The translations under genes were made by a program, and so were the position numbers. Positions 15,711 through 25,204 of a stretch of 64,000 nucleotides of DNA are shown in pieces. The notes under the pieces are model-generated. The model was not told where the DNA came from. It made no database searches and saw only the letters and a program-made list of their open reading frames with translations. Within the stretch, counting starts at the first letter, position 1, and every line of letters begins with the position of its first letter. Source of the stretch: Hwangdonia lutea (lineage in GTDB: Bacteria; Bacteroidota; Bacteroidia; Flavobacteriales; Flavobacteriaceae). Location of the stretch: positions 1,956,501 to 2,020,500 of the forward strand of contig NZ_CP136521.1 in NCBI RefSeq assembly GCF_032814565.1, read 5' to 3'.

Positions 15711-17171
15711 TTAAATTTTTTTACGTAAACGGGCCACCGGAATATCTAATTGTTCTCTGTATTTTGCAACGGTTCGTCGGGCAATGGGGTAACCTTTTTC
15801 CTTTAAAATAGTAGCTAAAGCTTCATCGGTTAATGGTTTGCGTTTCTCCTCTTCATCAATAACAGTTTCTAAAATTTTCTTTATTTCGCGTGTTGAAACA
15901 TCTTCACCTTGATCATTTTTCATCGATTCTGAAAAGAACTCTTTAATCAACTTTGTTCCGTAGGGTGTATCGACGTATTTACTATTTGCTACTCTCGATA
16001 CTGTAGAGACATCCATTGAAATTTCATCGGCAATATCTTTAAGAATCATGGGTCTTAAATTGCGTTCATCTCCCGTTAAAAAGTACTCTTTTTGATAGTG
16101 CATAATAGCACTCATGGTTACAAATAGGGTTTGTTGCCGTTGTTTTATAGCCTCGATAAACCACTTTGCAGCATCCAATTTTTGCTTAATGAAAATTACC
16201 GCATCTTTTTGCGAGCTCGATTTTTCTTTACTGTCTTTATAGCCTTTAAGCATGTTGCTGTATTCTCTAGACACGTGTAAATCGGGTGCGTTCCGGCCAT
16301 TTAGTGTGAGCTCTAATTCGCCATCAACAATTCTAATGGCAAAATCTGGCACCACATGTTCAACAATGCGATTATTACCCGCATAAGAGCCTCCTGGTTT
16401 TGGGTTTAAATGCTCAATTTCTGAAATTGCATCTTTCAGTTGAATTTCTGAAATATCGAATTTTTGAAGTAATTTTTTATAATGCTTCTTGGTAAACTGC
16501 TCGAACGCATTATCAATAATATTAATGGCTAATTCTATATCGGCCGTTTTTTCTTTTCTGTGTAATTGGATACTTAAACATTCTTGCAGATTTCGAGCGC
16601 CAACCCCCGCAGGGTCTAATTGATGTACAATGCGTAAAACCGATGCTACTTTGTCTTCATCGGTGTACACGTTTTGTGTAAAAGCCAAATCGTCTGTAAT
16701 ATCGGATAGCGACCGACGGATATATCCGCTTTCATCAACGCTTCCTACTAAAAACTCAGCGATATCGCGCTCTTCGTCAGATAATCGATAGGTGTTTAAC
16801 TGATTGATTAAATGTTGTGTAAAGGATGTTCCTGCGGCATAGGGCATCGTTTTTTCCTCATCATCACTACTATAGTTGTTCACTTGTGTGCGATAATCCG
16901 GGATTTCATCATCACTTAAATACTCATCAACATTAATATCTTCGGCATTTATGGTTTCATTGTCATTGTAATCATCGGCCGAATTATCTAAATCCGAATC
17001 GTAATCGTTGTCATGCTCTTCTTTACCACCTTCAAGCGCAGGGTTTTCTTCCAATTCTTGTTTTACGCGTTGCTCGAAAGCTTGTGTGGGCAACTGAATC
17101 AATTTCATTAATTGAATCTGCTGCGGCGACAGTTTTTGCGATAATTTGAATTGTAAATATTGTTTAAGCAT
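15711..17171 (-). CDS. rpoN: RNA polymerase sigma-54 factor
   Basis: This 486-residue protein is an alternative sigma factor that needs AAA+ activators to open promoters. All regions are present: the Gln/Leu-rich region I (LSQKLSPQQIQLMKLIQLPT), an acidic region II (about residues 50-110), the core-binding and HTH regions, and the RpoN box ARRTVAKYRE near the C-terminus that reads the -24 element. It lies downstream of asnS, separated by a hairpin (17218-17274). No sigma-54 activator gene is in the window. Confidence 0.96.
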   Translation of the reverse strand: MLKQYLQFKLSQKLSPQQIQLMKLIQLPTQAFEQRVKQELEENPALEGGKEEHDNDYDSDLDNSADDYNDNETINAEDINVDEYLSDDEIPDYRTQVNNYSSDDEEKTMPYAAGTSFTQHLINQLNTYRLSDEERDIAEFLVGSVDESGYIRRSLSDITDDLAFTQNVYTDEDKVASVLRIVHQLDPAGVGARNLQECLSIQLHRKEKTADIELAINIIDNAFEQFTKKHYKKLLQKFDISEIQLKDAISEIEHLNPKPGGSYAGNNRIVEHVVPDFAIRIVDGELELTLNGRNAPDLHVSREYSNMLKGYKDSKEKSSSQKDAVIFIKQKLDAAKWFIEAIKQRQQTLFVTMSAIMHYQKEYFLTGDERNLRPMILKDIADEISMDVSTVSRVANSKYVDTPYGTKLIKEFFSESMKNDQGEDVSTREIKKILETVIDEEEKRKPLTDEALATILKEKGYPIARRTVAKYREQLDIPVARLRKKI

Positions 17172-17205
17172 GTTCCGTATTGATTATTGTAAAAATATAA
17201 AACTA

Positions 17206-17274
17206 TTTTTAAAAAGAAGACCTGTCTGGCTATAATACTGAAACGCGTAAAGCGCAGAGAAACCAGACAGGTCT
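17206..17274 (-). terminator. Long hairpin between asnS and rpoN, probable asnS terminator
   Basis: AGACCTGTCTGG (17218-17229) pairs perfectly with CCAGACAGGTCT (17263-17274), with a smaller CGC/GCG stem inside the 33-base loop. On the minus strand the hairpin is followed by TCTTTTT, so it can end asnS transcription. The large arm and loop are unusual for a simple terminator and could mark a repeat element. Confidence 0.6.
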
Positions 17275-17293
17275 GTATGAAACAATTGTTAAT

Positions 17294-18727
17294 TTAAAAA
17301 TCTGCGTTTTGTGGCGTTCGCGGGAAAGGAATAACGTCTCTAATATTGCCCATTCCTGTGGCGAACATTACCAAGCGCTCAAAGCCTAAACCAAAACCGG
17401 AGTGCACCGCGGTGCCGTATTTGCGTAAATCTAAATACCACCACAGTTCCTTCTCGTCAATATCCAAAGCTTTCATCTTTTCTTTTAGAACCTCTAAACG
17501 CTCTTCACGTTGCGAGCCACCAACTATTTCGCCAATGCCTGGAAACAAAATGTCCATGGCACGAACGGTTTTGCCGTCCTCGTTTAAACGCATGTAAAAG
17601 GCTTTAATATTGGCCGGATAATCAAATAAAATCACCGGGCATTTAAAGTGTTTTTCAACCAGAAAACGCTCGTGCTCACTTTGTAAATCTGCGCCCCATT
17701 CGTTGATTATGTATTTGAATTTCTTTTTCTTGTTGGGTTTGCTGTTGCGTAAAATATCAATGGCTTCGGTATAGCTTACGCGTTTAAAATTATTTTCGGT
17801 AACAAACTTTAATTTTTCAATTAAAGTCATATCGCTACGTTGCGCTTGGGGTTTTGTTTTTTCTTCGTCTTGTAAGCGCTTGTCTAAAAATTCTAAATCT
17901 TCACGATTGTTTTCTAAAACATAAGTGATTACAGATTTCATAAAATCTTCGGCCAAATCCATATTGCCCGCTAAATCCATAAAAGCCACTTCGGGTTCAA
18001 TCATCCAAAACTCAGCTAAATGGCGTGAGGTATTCGAATTTTCTGCACGAAACGTTGGGCCAAAGGTATATACTTTGCTTAAAGACATGGCATAGGCCTC
18101 AGCTTCAAGCTGCCCCGAAACGGTAAGGTTGGTTTCCTTTCCAAAGAAATCTTTTGAAAAATCTACTTCGCCTTCTTCATTTAACGGCGGATTTTTAGCA
18201 TCTAAATTACTTACCCTAAACATTTCGCCAGCACCTTCGGCATCACTTCCTGTGATGATTGGCGCGTGCATATAATAAAATCCGTTCTCGTTAAAATATT
18301 TATGAATGGCAAAAGATAATGCAGAACGCAGACGCATCACCGCACTAAATGTGTTGGTTCGTGTGCGTAAATGGGCGTTCTCCCTTAAAAACTCAAAGGA
18401 GTGTTTTTTAGGTTGAATAGGAAAAGTTTCGGCATCCGAATCGCCTAAAATTTCGATAGAACTTACAATAATTTCTACCTTTTGCCCTTTGCCTTGGCTC
18501 TCCACCAATTCGCCTTTTATATGAAGAGCTGCACCCGTATTAATACGTTTTAAAATAGCATCGTCTGTATTTTCAAAGTCCACCACACATTGTATATTAT
18601 TTAAAGTAGAACCATCATTTAAGGCGATAAAACGATTTGCTCTAAAGGTTCTTACCCACCCCTTAACTTCTACTTCTGGCAGGGTGATTTCCTGCGATAA
18701 TAATTGTGATACGGTATGTAATTGCAT
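17294..18727 (-). CDS. asnS: Asparaginyl-tRNA synthetase
   Basis: The enzyme charges tRNA-Asn. Its 477 residues match the bacterial family (about 465). An N-terminal OB-fold anticodon domain (VEVKGWVRTFRANRFIALNDG, residues 19-39) is followed by the class II catalytic domain with motif 2 (TFGPTFRAENSNTSRHLAEF) and motif 3 (GFGLGFERLVMFATG). The ending DVIPFPRTPQNADF is characteristic of AsnRS. A direct AsnRS means Asn-tRNA need not be made by amidation. Confidence 0.97.
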   Translation of the reverse strand: MQLHTVSQLLSQEITLPEVEVKGWVRTFRANRFIALNDGSTLNNIQCVVDFENTDDAILKRINTGAALHIKGELVESQGKGQKVEIIVSSIEILGDSDAETFPIQPKKHSFEFLRENAHLRTRTNTFSAVMRLRSALSFAIHKYFNENGFYYMHAPIITGSDAEGAGEMFRVSNLDAKNPPLNEEGEVDFSKDFFGKETNLTVSGQLEAEAYAMSLSKVYTFGPTFRAENSNTSRHLAEFWMIEPEVAFMDLAGNMDLAEDFMKSVITYVLENNREDLEFLDKRLQDEEKTKPQAQRSDMTLIEKLKFVTENNFKRVSYTEAIDILRNSKPNKKKKFKYIINEWGADLQSEHERFLVEKHFKCPVILFDYPANIKAFYMRLNEDGKTVRAMDILFPGIGEIVGGSQREERLEVLKEKMKALDIDEKELWWYLDLRKYGTAVHSGFGLGFERLVMFATGMGNIRDVIPFPRTPQNADF

Positions 18728-18832
18728 GTGTATTTAATTTTTAAAGTGCAAATATAAAGAAAGCCTTTGGGCTTTTAGTCTTCAAATAATCAAAAAACAA
18801 ACGCTAAATTAAGAAATACCCTTTTTTGGATT

Positions 18833-21241
18833 TTAGTATTTGTTTTTCAGATTTTCCTCTGTGTCGTCTTCCTCTGGAATAATATTTATCGAAGGTTCTT
18901 TCAACACTTCTTTATTGGCAATACTGCGCTCTAAAGACAGTAACAAAGATGGTAATAACAATAGGTTTGAAAGCATAGCGAAAAGCAAAGTGGCCGAAAC
19001 CAAAGCGCCTAAAGCCACCGTGCCACCAAAACTGGAAATGGTGAAAACCGAGAACCCGAAAAACAAAACAATGGAGGTATAAAACATGCTCACACCCGTT
19101 TCTCGCAACGCGGCGTAAACCGATTTTTTGATTTTCCAATGGTTGGCCTGTAACTCTTGCCTGTATTTTGCTAAAAAGTGAATGGTATCATCAACCGAAA
19201 TACCAAAAGCAATACTAAACACCAAAATAGTCGAGGGTTTTATAGGTACGCCCAAATAGCCCATTAAACCTGCGGTTACCAATAATGGCAGTAAGTTTGG
19301 GATGAGTGATACAATAATCATTCTAAAAGATCTAAACATATATGCCATAAACAAGGAAATAAGAAATATGGCCAGCGATAGCGAAATGGCTAAGTTTTTT
19401 ACCAAGTATTTGGTGCCTTTTTGAAACACCAATGCTTTACCTGTCATGCTTACGTTGTAGCGCTCTTTGGGGAAAACCTTGTCTATTTCGGTTTGCAGAT
19501 TTTCTTCGATGCGCTCCATTTTATCGGTGCCAATATCTTTCATAAAAGTGGTGATACGTGCGTATTGGCCCGTGCTATCTACAAAGTTTTTAAGCAAATC
19601 GACATTGGATGTCGAGTTTTTGGCATACGATAAAATAAAACTGTTTTCCTGCGATGTTGGTAATTGATAATGTTTGGGGTTGCCGTTATAATAGGCCTGT
19701 TTGGAATATTTAACCAAACCAACTACCGAAATGGGTTTTGAGAGTTCGGGTGTTTCAATAATCAAATCTTCCAACTCATTCATGCGTTTTAAGGTACTGA
19801 GTTTCATAACACCTTTTTTGCGTTTGGTGTCAATCATAATTTCCAAAGGCATGATGCCGCTAAACTCATTTTCAAAAAAACGGATATCGTTTACAAATTC
19901 AGATTCTTGCGGCATATCGTCAATTAAACTCCCCGAGATTTTTATTTGATAAATACCAATAATACTGGCAATGAGCAATACCAATGACGTGGCGTAAATA
20001 GCAATGCGTTTTTGCTTAACCATGTGCTCCATCCAATTCACAAATCCACCAATCCATCGCTTGTTTAAGTGTTCTAAATGACGCTCTTTTGGGTAGGGTA
20101 AAAAGGTGTAAATAATAGGAATGATAAGTAGGCATAAAATAAAAATGGCCAAAATACTTAGCGATGCCACAATACCAAATTCCTTTAAAAGCTTGCTTTC
20201 GGTTAAAATAAAGGTCGCAAAACCAGAGGCTGTGGTCACATTGGTCATTAAGGTTGCATTCCCGATTTTGGTAATTACCCGTTGCAACGATTTTACTTTA
20301 TTACCGTGTAGTTTAACCTCGTGCTGGTATTTGTTAATTAAAAAGATACAGTTGGGAATACCAATAACAATGATTAATGGCGGGATTAAAGCGGTTAAAA
20401 CGGTAATCTCGTAGTTTAGTATACCCAGAAAACCTAAGGTCCACATCACGCCAATACAAACCACAATAAGCGAAATAAAAGTGGCTCGAAACGACCTGAA
20501 AAAGAAAAAGAAAATGAGCGAGGTAACCAATAATGCAGCGACTATAAATTTGCCTATTTCGTCAATAATCAATTGAGCGTTAAGGGTTCTTATGTAAGGC
20601 ATCCCTGATACCCGAACATCTAAATGATTAGCTTCTTCAAAGGCTTCAATAGCGGGATTCAAAACATCGATAACAAAGTCTTTTCTAGCCGATGTGTTAA
20701 CAATATCCTTTTTTAAATAAATGGCTGTTCTAATCGTTTTAGTTTCCTTATTAAACAGAAAATTATCGTAGAACGGATACTTTTTGAAAAGCTCTTCTTG
20801 TAGCGTTTCAATTTGTTTTGTTGAAGAAACCGAATCTTTTATAAAAGGTTCGAGCTGAAATTTTTCGTTTTCATTATCTTTAATAAGCTTTTGTAAATCC
20901 TTAATGGAAATAACAGTTTCAACATCGTCAAATTGCTTAAATGATTCTGAAAGTTTGTTCCAAGCATTTAATTTTTCAACCGTAAAAAGTGAGGAATCTT
21001 TAACGCCAAGAACGATTAAATTGCCTTCTTCACCAAAGATTTTTAAAAAATCGTTATAAACCACATTTACCTCGTGGTCGTCTGGTAACAGGTTGGCTTC
21101 GGTGTGTGTAAAGCGCATGTTCTTCCACTGAAAACTAAAAAATATGGTAGCTCCAATTATGGCAACAAGAATAGCGATTTTGTTACGCAAAATAAGTCTT
21201 GCCGTTACATCCCAGAAGTTTTTTGTGAAAAGTTTAAACAT
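18833..21241 (-). CDS. MMPL/RND-superfamily membrane transporter
   Basis: This 802-residue inner-membrane protein has the RND pseudo-repeat: TM1 near residue 20, a large periplasmic loop (about 45-215), TM2-6 (215-385), then TM7 near 420, a second loop and TM8-12 (625-770). Proton-relay acidic residues are seen in the TM4-like GIPNCIFLINKYQHE and the TM10-like SIAFGISVDDTIHFLAKYRQ. The family exports lipids or hydrophobic compounds; the substrate here is unknown. It is followed on the same strand by nothing related and preceded by the DUF5686-like barrel gene, with which it may form an envelope export pair. Confidence 0.88.
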   Translation of the reverse strand: MFKLFTKNFWDVTARLILRNKIAILVAIIGATIFFSFQWKNMRFTHTEANLLPDDHEVNVVYNDFLKIFGEEGNLIVLGVKDSSLFTVEKLNAWNKLSESFKQFDDVETVISIKDLQKLIKDNENEKFQLEPFIKDSVSSTKQIETLQEELFKKYPFYDNFLFNKETKTIRTAIYLKKDIVNTSARKDFVIDVLNPAIEAFEEANHLDVRVSGMPYIRTLNAQLIIDEIGKFIVAALLVTSLIFFFFFRSFRATFISLIVVCIGVMWTLGFLGILNYEITVLTALIPPLIIVIGIPNCIFLINKYQHEVKLHGNKVKSLQRVITKIGNATLMTNVTTASGFATFILTESKLLKEFGIVASLSILAIFILCLLIIPIIYTFLPYPKERHLEHLNKRWIGGFVNWMEHMVKQKRIAIYATSLVLLIASIIGIYQIKISGSLIDDMPQESEFVNDIRFFENEFSGIMPLEIMIDTKRKKGVMKLSTLKRMNELEDLIIETPELSKPISVVGLVKYSKQAYYNGNPKHYQLPTSQENSFILSYAKNSTSNVDLLKNFVDSTGQYARITTFMKDIGTDKMERIEENLQTEIDKVFPKERYNVSMTGKALVFQKGTKYLVKNLAISLSLAIFLISLFMAYMFRSFRMIIVSLIPNLLPLLVTAGLMGYLGVPIKPSTILVFSIAFGISVDDTIHFLAKYRQELQANHWKIKKSVYAALRETGVSMFYTSIVLFFGFSVFTISSFGGTVALGALVSATLLFAMLSNLLLLPSLLLSLERSIANKEVLKEPSINIIPEEDDTEENLKNKY

Positions 21242-21300
21242 GCCCTTTTTTAAAGATGCGCAAAGGTAGAAAAAACAATGTACAACTAACTTTAATTCGT

Positions 21301-22572
21301 TTATAATGTTACGTTAAAGGTGAATTTTAGGGCAACATTGTCTTCTGTTTTTGGTAAATGATAGGCACCGTAGCGGTAAGAAAAACTAAGACCAAAGCCA
21401 AAGAGTAATTTATTAAGCTCGAAACCAGATTCCGTGTAGCCCTTTTTTAAAGAATTAAAAGTTACATTTTGATGCCTTTCGGGATTTTCAATGTCGCCAA
21501 TGGCGTATCGGGTTATAAGGACCAATTGCGGTTGGAAACGTTTAGAAATTTTAAACGGTGCGATATAATGTTTGAGTTGAAGCGTGGTGAATTTATCTGA
21601 AAAAAACTCATTAAAAAACATGGTTTCAAAGCTATTTAAACCCGCCACAGAAAACCGTTGCATTATGGTTTCCTTTCTAATATTATTGGGGTAAGCGTGA
21701 TATAAATGGGTTAAAGGCGCATTTTTAGAGGTAATTCCAGAGACCAAAGTAATTTCAGAAAGAGCATCGTTTTTATGTGGTATTTTATGAATGGTTCTAA
21801 AATCCAACTTTGAAAAATTAATGTTGCTATTAAATAAATTTTTAAAGCTATTTGTAAACTGTAGCGTAAATTTTGGGTAGGCTTCCTTGGTTTCAACGAG
21901 CCTGTTTTTAATGTGTTCAAAATGGCTAAAAGGATTCCATTGTAATGCTAAAGTTAGGGTGCTTAAATGAAACTGGCTAAGCGAATTGTTGTTAAAAACG
22001 TATTGGTAATTGTACGTTGGGTTTATGTTGCTTACGGCAAACTGTGTTTCGGTTAATAGCTTTGATGCTAATTGATGCTCGATGGAAATCGCTTTTGTAA
22101 TGTGCTTGTGGAACAAATCGATATTTAACAAACGCGGTTCGAAAAATTGAAAAAATCGGGTGTCTGTTAAAAATTTTGTGCTTCCGGTTTCTTGTAAATC
22201 GTTGGTGTACGACGCGTTTAACCAAGTGTTTGTTTTTTCGGCTAACCTAAAACCAGCGCCAATACTGTATTTAAAACGATGATCTTTAAAGCCGTAAACG
22301 GTATAGCCGTTAATTCTGAATGTTTCTGAAAGCGCCTCGTTGGTTATGCCACCAATACCCGTTCTAAGGCCTTCGTATTGATTAAATTTTATTAAATACC
22401 GTAAGTCGAAATTAAAATACTTGGTGGGTAAAAACCCGTTTCCGAGTTGCTTAACAAAAGCTTTTTTTTTAATAGAATCTTGTTTGGGCTCTATTTCAGC
22501 AGTTGAAAATGACTGTGAGTACGCCAACATTGTAAAAATAAAAAACAGGAAAGTTGTACAATGTTTTAGCAT
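21301..22572 (-). CDS. DUF5686-like outer-membrane barrel without the carboxypeptidase-like domain
   Basis: The 423-residue protein has a signal peptide (FFIFTMLAYSQS) and a chain of predicted beta strands. Phrases such as DLRYLIKFNQYEGLRTGIGG and YTVYGFKDHRFKYSIGAGF resemble the C-terminal barrel of DUF5686 proteins. Those are normally about 800 residues with an N-terminal carboxypeptidase-regulatory-like domain, which is missing here. It ends in KFTFNVTL, a barrel-type last strand. Its start lies 65 bp from the end of frr, behind a terminator. The MMPL gene follows 59 bp downstream, so the two may be co-transcribed. Confidence 0.65.
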   Translation of the reverse strand: MLKHCTTFLFFIFTMLAYSQSFSTAEIEPKQDSIKKKAFVKQLGNGFLPTKYFNFDLRYLIKFNQYEGLRTGIGGITNEALSETFRINGYTVYGFKDHRFKYSIGAGFRLAEKTNTWLNASYTNDLQETGSTKFLTDTRFFQFFEPRLLNIDLFHKHITKAISIEHQLASKLLTETQFAVSNINPTYNYQYVFNNNSLSQFHLSTLTLALQWNPFSHFEHIKNRLVETKEAYPKFTLQFTNSFKNLFNSNINFSKLDFRTIHKIPHKNDALSEITLVSGITSKNAPLTHLYHAYPNNIRKETIMQRFSVAGLNSFETMFFNEFFSDKFTTLQLKHYIAPFKISKRFQPQLVLITRYAIGDIENPERHQNVTFNSLKKGYTESGFELNKLLFGFGLSFSYRYGAYHLPKTEDNVALKFTFNVTL

Positions 22573-22598
22573 GTGCGCGATAAAAGTTAGGGTTGATT

Positions 22599-22634
22599 AA
22601 AAAAGCATCCCGATAGTTCTCGGGATGCTTTTTT
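22599..22634 (-). terminator. Terminator of the pyrH-frr unit
   Basis: GCATCCCGA (22605-22613) pairs with TCGGGATGC (22620-22628), flanked by A6 and T6, so it can act on either strand; frr ends 3 bp away on the minus strand. Its CCCGATAGTTCTCGGG core resembles the dispersed palindrome relics around ruvB. Confidence 0.88.
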
Positions 22635-22636
22635 AA

Positions 22637-23194
22637 TTACACGGTCATGATTTCCTTTTCTTTATTTTCAAAGATATCATCTATCCTTTTAACGTAAGTG
22701 TCGGTCAATTTTTGTATGTCTAATTCAGCATTTTTTTGAAGGTCTTCTGAAATATCATCATTCTTTTTAATATCGTTCATGGCCTCCTTACGTGCCGTTC
22801 TAATGCTGATTTTTGCATCTTCAGATTCAGCTTTTGCTTGTTTTGCTAAGGCTATACGGCGTTCTTCGGTTAAAGGCGGTACATTTATAATAATGGTTTC
22901 TCCGTTATTCATAGGATTAAAACCAAGGTTGGCATAGGCAATGCCACGTTCAATTTCCTGCAACATACTTTTTTCCCATGGCTGAACCGTTATTGTTCTT
23001 CCGTCGGGTGTGTTTACGTTGGCAACTTGACTTAAAGGTGTTTGCGAACCGTAGTAATCTACCATAACGCTGCCCAACATAGCTGGACTTGCTTTTCCGG
23101 CTCTAATGTTTACCAATTGCTTTTCTAAATGCTTTATGGCATTGTCCATAGATTCTTTAGCTGTGTCGAATATAAATTGTACGTCTTCGTTCAT
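22637..23194 (-). CDS. frr: Ribosome recycling factor
   Basis: This 185-residue protein splits post-termination ribosomes together with EF-G. Length and sequence are typical: the first helix (MDNAIKHLEKQLVNIRAGKASP), the small domain with MVDYYGSQTPLSQVANV, and the conserved end region RIALAKQAKAESEDAKISIRTAR with the Arg-rich face. It lies 65 bp downstream of pyrH, the usual bacterial pairing, and is closed by a strong terminator. Confidence 0.97.
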   Translation of the reverse strand: MNEDVQFIFDTAKESMDNAIKHLEKQLVNIRAGKASPAMLGSVMVDYYGSQTPLSQVANVNTPDGRTITVQPWEKSMLQEIERGIAYANLGFNPMNNGETIIINVPPLTEERRIALAKQAKAESEDAKISIRTARKEAMNDIKKNDDISEDLQKNAELDIQKLTDTYVKRIDDIFENKEKEIMTV

Positions 23195-23259
23195 GTTTTA
23201 AAATTTTATATCAATAATTTCAAATATTGCGCCAAACCAACAGGTTTTAATTTTATTAA

Positions 23260-23967
23260 TTAAATGTTTACCTCTGTTCCAATTTTTTCACCGGAAACAA
23301 CTTTCATTAAATTGCCTCTTGTATTCATATCGAAAACTATTATGGGCAGCTTGTTTTCCTGACTTAGTGTAAAGGCTGTGGTGTCCATTACTTTCAACCC
23401 TTTTCTTAATACATCGTCAAATGTGATGTGCTCAAATTTTATCGCCGAATGGTCCTTTTCGGGGTCTGTATTATAAATACCATCAACCCGTGTACCTTTT
23501 AATATCACATCGGCTTCAACTTCAATAGCTCTTAAAACAGCAGCAGAATCGGTAGTAAAATACGGGTTTCCGGTGCCACCACCAAATATAACAACGCGTC
23601 CTTTTTTAAGATGACTCATGGCTTTTCTGCGTATAAAAGGTTCGGCAACTTCATTAATTTTAATTGCAGTTTGTAAACGGGTTTTCACCCCAGCATCTTC
23701 TAAAGCATTTTGCAGTGCCAAACCGTTTATTACGGTGGCCAACATGCCCATGTGGTCGCCTTGAACTCTGTCCATGCCATTCATGGCGCCAGCTACACCT
23801 CTAAAAATATTGCCTCCACCAATTACAATGGCCACTTCAATGCCTTTTTCTGTAACGGCTTTAATATCTTGTGCATATTCTGCTAATCGGTCGGGATCAA
23901 TACCATATTGGCGGTCGCCCATTAAGGCTTCGCCGGATAATTTAAGTAGGATGCGTTTGTATTTCAC
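23260..23967 (-). CDS. pyrH: UMP kinase
   Basis: The enzyme phosphorylates UMP to UDP in pyrimidine nucleotide synthesis. The 235-residue amino-acid-kinase fold shows [13 protein letters not shown] at the start (Lys8, phosphate loop), [13 protein letters not shown], and the nucleotide-binding [19 protein letters not shown]. It is followed by frr and preceded by a terminator that separates it from tsf, although the four genes rpsB-tsf-pyrH-frr form the classical order. Confidence 0.97.
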   Translation of the reverse strand: MKYKRILLKLSGEALMGDRQYGIDPDRLAEYAQDIKAVTEKGIEVAIVIGGGNIFRGVAGAMNGMDRVQGDHMGMLATVINGLALQNALEDAGVKTRLQTAIKINEVAEPFIRRKAMSHLKKGRVVIFGGGTGNPYFTTDSAAVLRAIEVEADVILKGTRVDGIYNTDPEKDHSAIKFEHITFDDVLRKGLKVMDTTAFTLSQENKLPIIVFDMNTRGNLMKVVSGEKIGTEVNI

Positions 23968-24077
23968 GTTTTAATTTTGATTTATGAGATTTCCGCTTAA
24001 GCGTAAACTAGAGTTTAGCAAAGCTACATAATTTTTTTATTTTTTGAATTTATAAATAAGTCCTTTTTAAGGATAAA

Positions 24078-24109
24078 AAAACCACTATCCTTTTTAAGAA
24101 TAGTGGTTT
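24078..24109 (-). terminator. Terminator after tsf
   Basis: AAACCACTAT (24079-24088) pairs with ATAGTGGTTT (24100-24109). On the minus strand the stem is followed by TTTTTTATCC, so it ends the rpsB-tsf transcripts before pyrH. Confidence 0.85.
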
Positions 24110-24144
24110 ATGTTTTTAGTTTCCTGTTTTTACAGAAATTGGAA

Positions 24145-25119
24145 TTATCCTACCGTAGCACGTTTGAAACCGGTTACTTCAACGTCACCATAAGATTTAA
24201 CGTATTCTGCAACGGTTTTCTTTTCGTCTTTAATGAACTTTTGATCTAACAGACATTGCTCTTGATCTAAAGTGGTATTATCAGAAATAAAACGCTCCAT
24301 TTTTCCAGGTAAAATTCTGTCCCAAATCTGTTCTGGCTTACCTTCAGCTTTAAGCTCTGCTTTTGCAGCCTCTTCGGCTTCAGCAAGAACTTCTGGCGTT
24401 AATTGTGCCATAGAGATGTATTTTGGTACATTTTTTAAGGTTTTACCTAAACGACCTAATTCGATATTGTCTTTTTCAATGACTGCGATACGTGCTTCAG
24501 TCTCAGATGCGATGTAAGCAGGGTCGAAATCTTTATAAGATAATGTGGTAGCTCCCATAGAGGCAACTTGCATGGCTAGGTCTTTTACTAAAGTTTCAGC
24601 GTTGTCAACCTTAGCAGATAAGCCCACTAAAGCAGCAATCTTGTTAATGTGTACGTAGGTACCAACGTAAGCGGCGTCTAGTTTTTCGAATGCATTGATT
24701 TCTAGTTTTTCACCAATAACACCAGTTTGCTCAACTAATTTTTCGGCAACTGTCATGCCTCCAAAATCTGCTGCTAAAAAAGATTCTTTAGAATCGTGAT
24801 TTAAAGCGATATCAGCCAATTGATTAGCTAATGCCAAAAAGTTTTCGTTTTTTCCAACAAAATCCGTTTCACATCCTAAAACAATAGCAACACCAGAAGT
24901 GTTCTCATCATTTACTTTTGATACGGCAGCACCTTCGCTAGATTCGCGGTCGGCTCTTTTGGCTGCAACTTTTTGTCCTTTTTTACGTAAAACTTCAATG
25001 GCTTTGTCAAAATCTCCTTCGGCTTCAACCAATGCTTTTTTGCAGTCCATCATGCCTGCACCAGTAGCTTGTCTTAATTTATTAACCTCTTGGGCGGTTA
25101 CTTTTACTGTAGTACTCAT
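24145..25119 (-). CDS. tsf: Elongation factor Ts
   Basis: This is the nucleotide exchange factor for EF-Tu. It has 324 residues, somewhat longer than E. coli (283) and typical for Bacteroidota. The N-terminal UBA-like domain has VNKLRQATGAGMMDCKKALVEA. The core has ETDFVGKNENFLALA, the EF-Tu contact motif, and a duplicated core subdomain leads to the coiled C-terminal module (LLDQKFIKDEKKTVAEYVK). It lies 85 bp after rpsB, with an attenuator-like hairpin in the gap. Confidence 0.97.
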   Translation of the reverse strand: MSTTVKVTAQEVNKLRQATGAGMMDCKKALVEAEGDFDKAIEVLRKKGQKVAAKRADRESSEGAAVSKVNDENTSGVAIVLGCETDFVGKNENFLALANQLADIALNHDSKESFLAADFGGMTVAEKLVEQTGVIGEKLEINAFEKLDAAYVGTYVHINKIAALVGLSAKVDNAETLVKDLAMQVASMGATTLSYKDFDPAYIASETEARIAVIEKDNIELGRLGKTLKNVPKYISMAQLTPEVLAEAEEAAKAELKAEGKPEQIWDRILPGKMERFISDNTTLDQEQCLLDQKFIKDEKKTVAEYVKSYGDVEVTGFKRATVG

Positions 25120-25136
25120 AGTAATTATAATTTAAA

Positions 25137-25183
25137 AAAGTCGTTCAAAATATTTTCAATAAAGAAAAGAATCAAACGACTTT
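25137..25183 (-). terminator. Attenuator-like hairpin between rpsB and tsf
   Basis: AAAGTCGTT (25137-25145) and AACGACTTT (25175-25183) are perfect inverted repeats 29 bases apart. On the minus strand the 3' arm runs into a T-rich stretch just before the tsf start, so partial termination or mRNA processing between the two genes is plausible. Confidence 0.5.
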
Positions 25184-25204
25184 AGACTATTTTATTAGTG
25201 TTAT

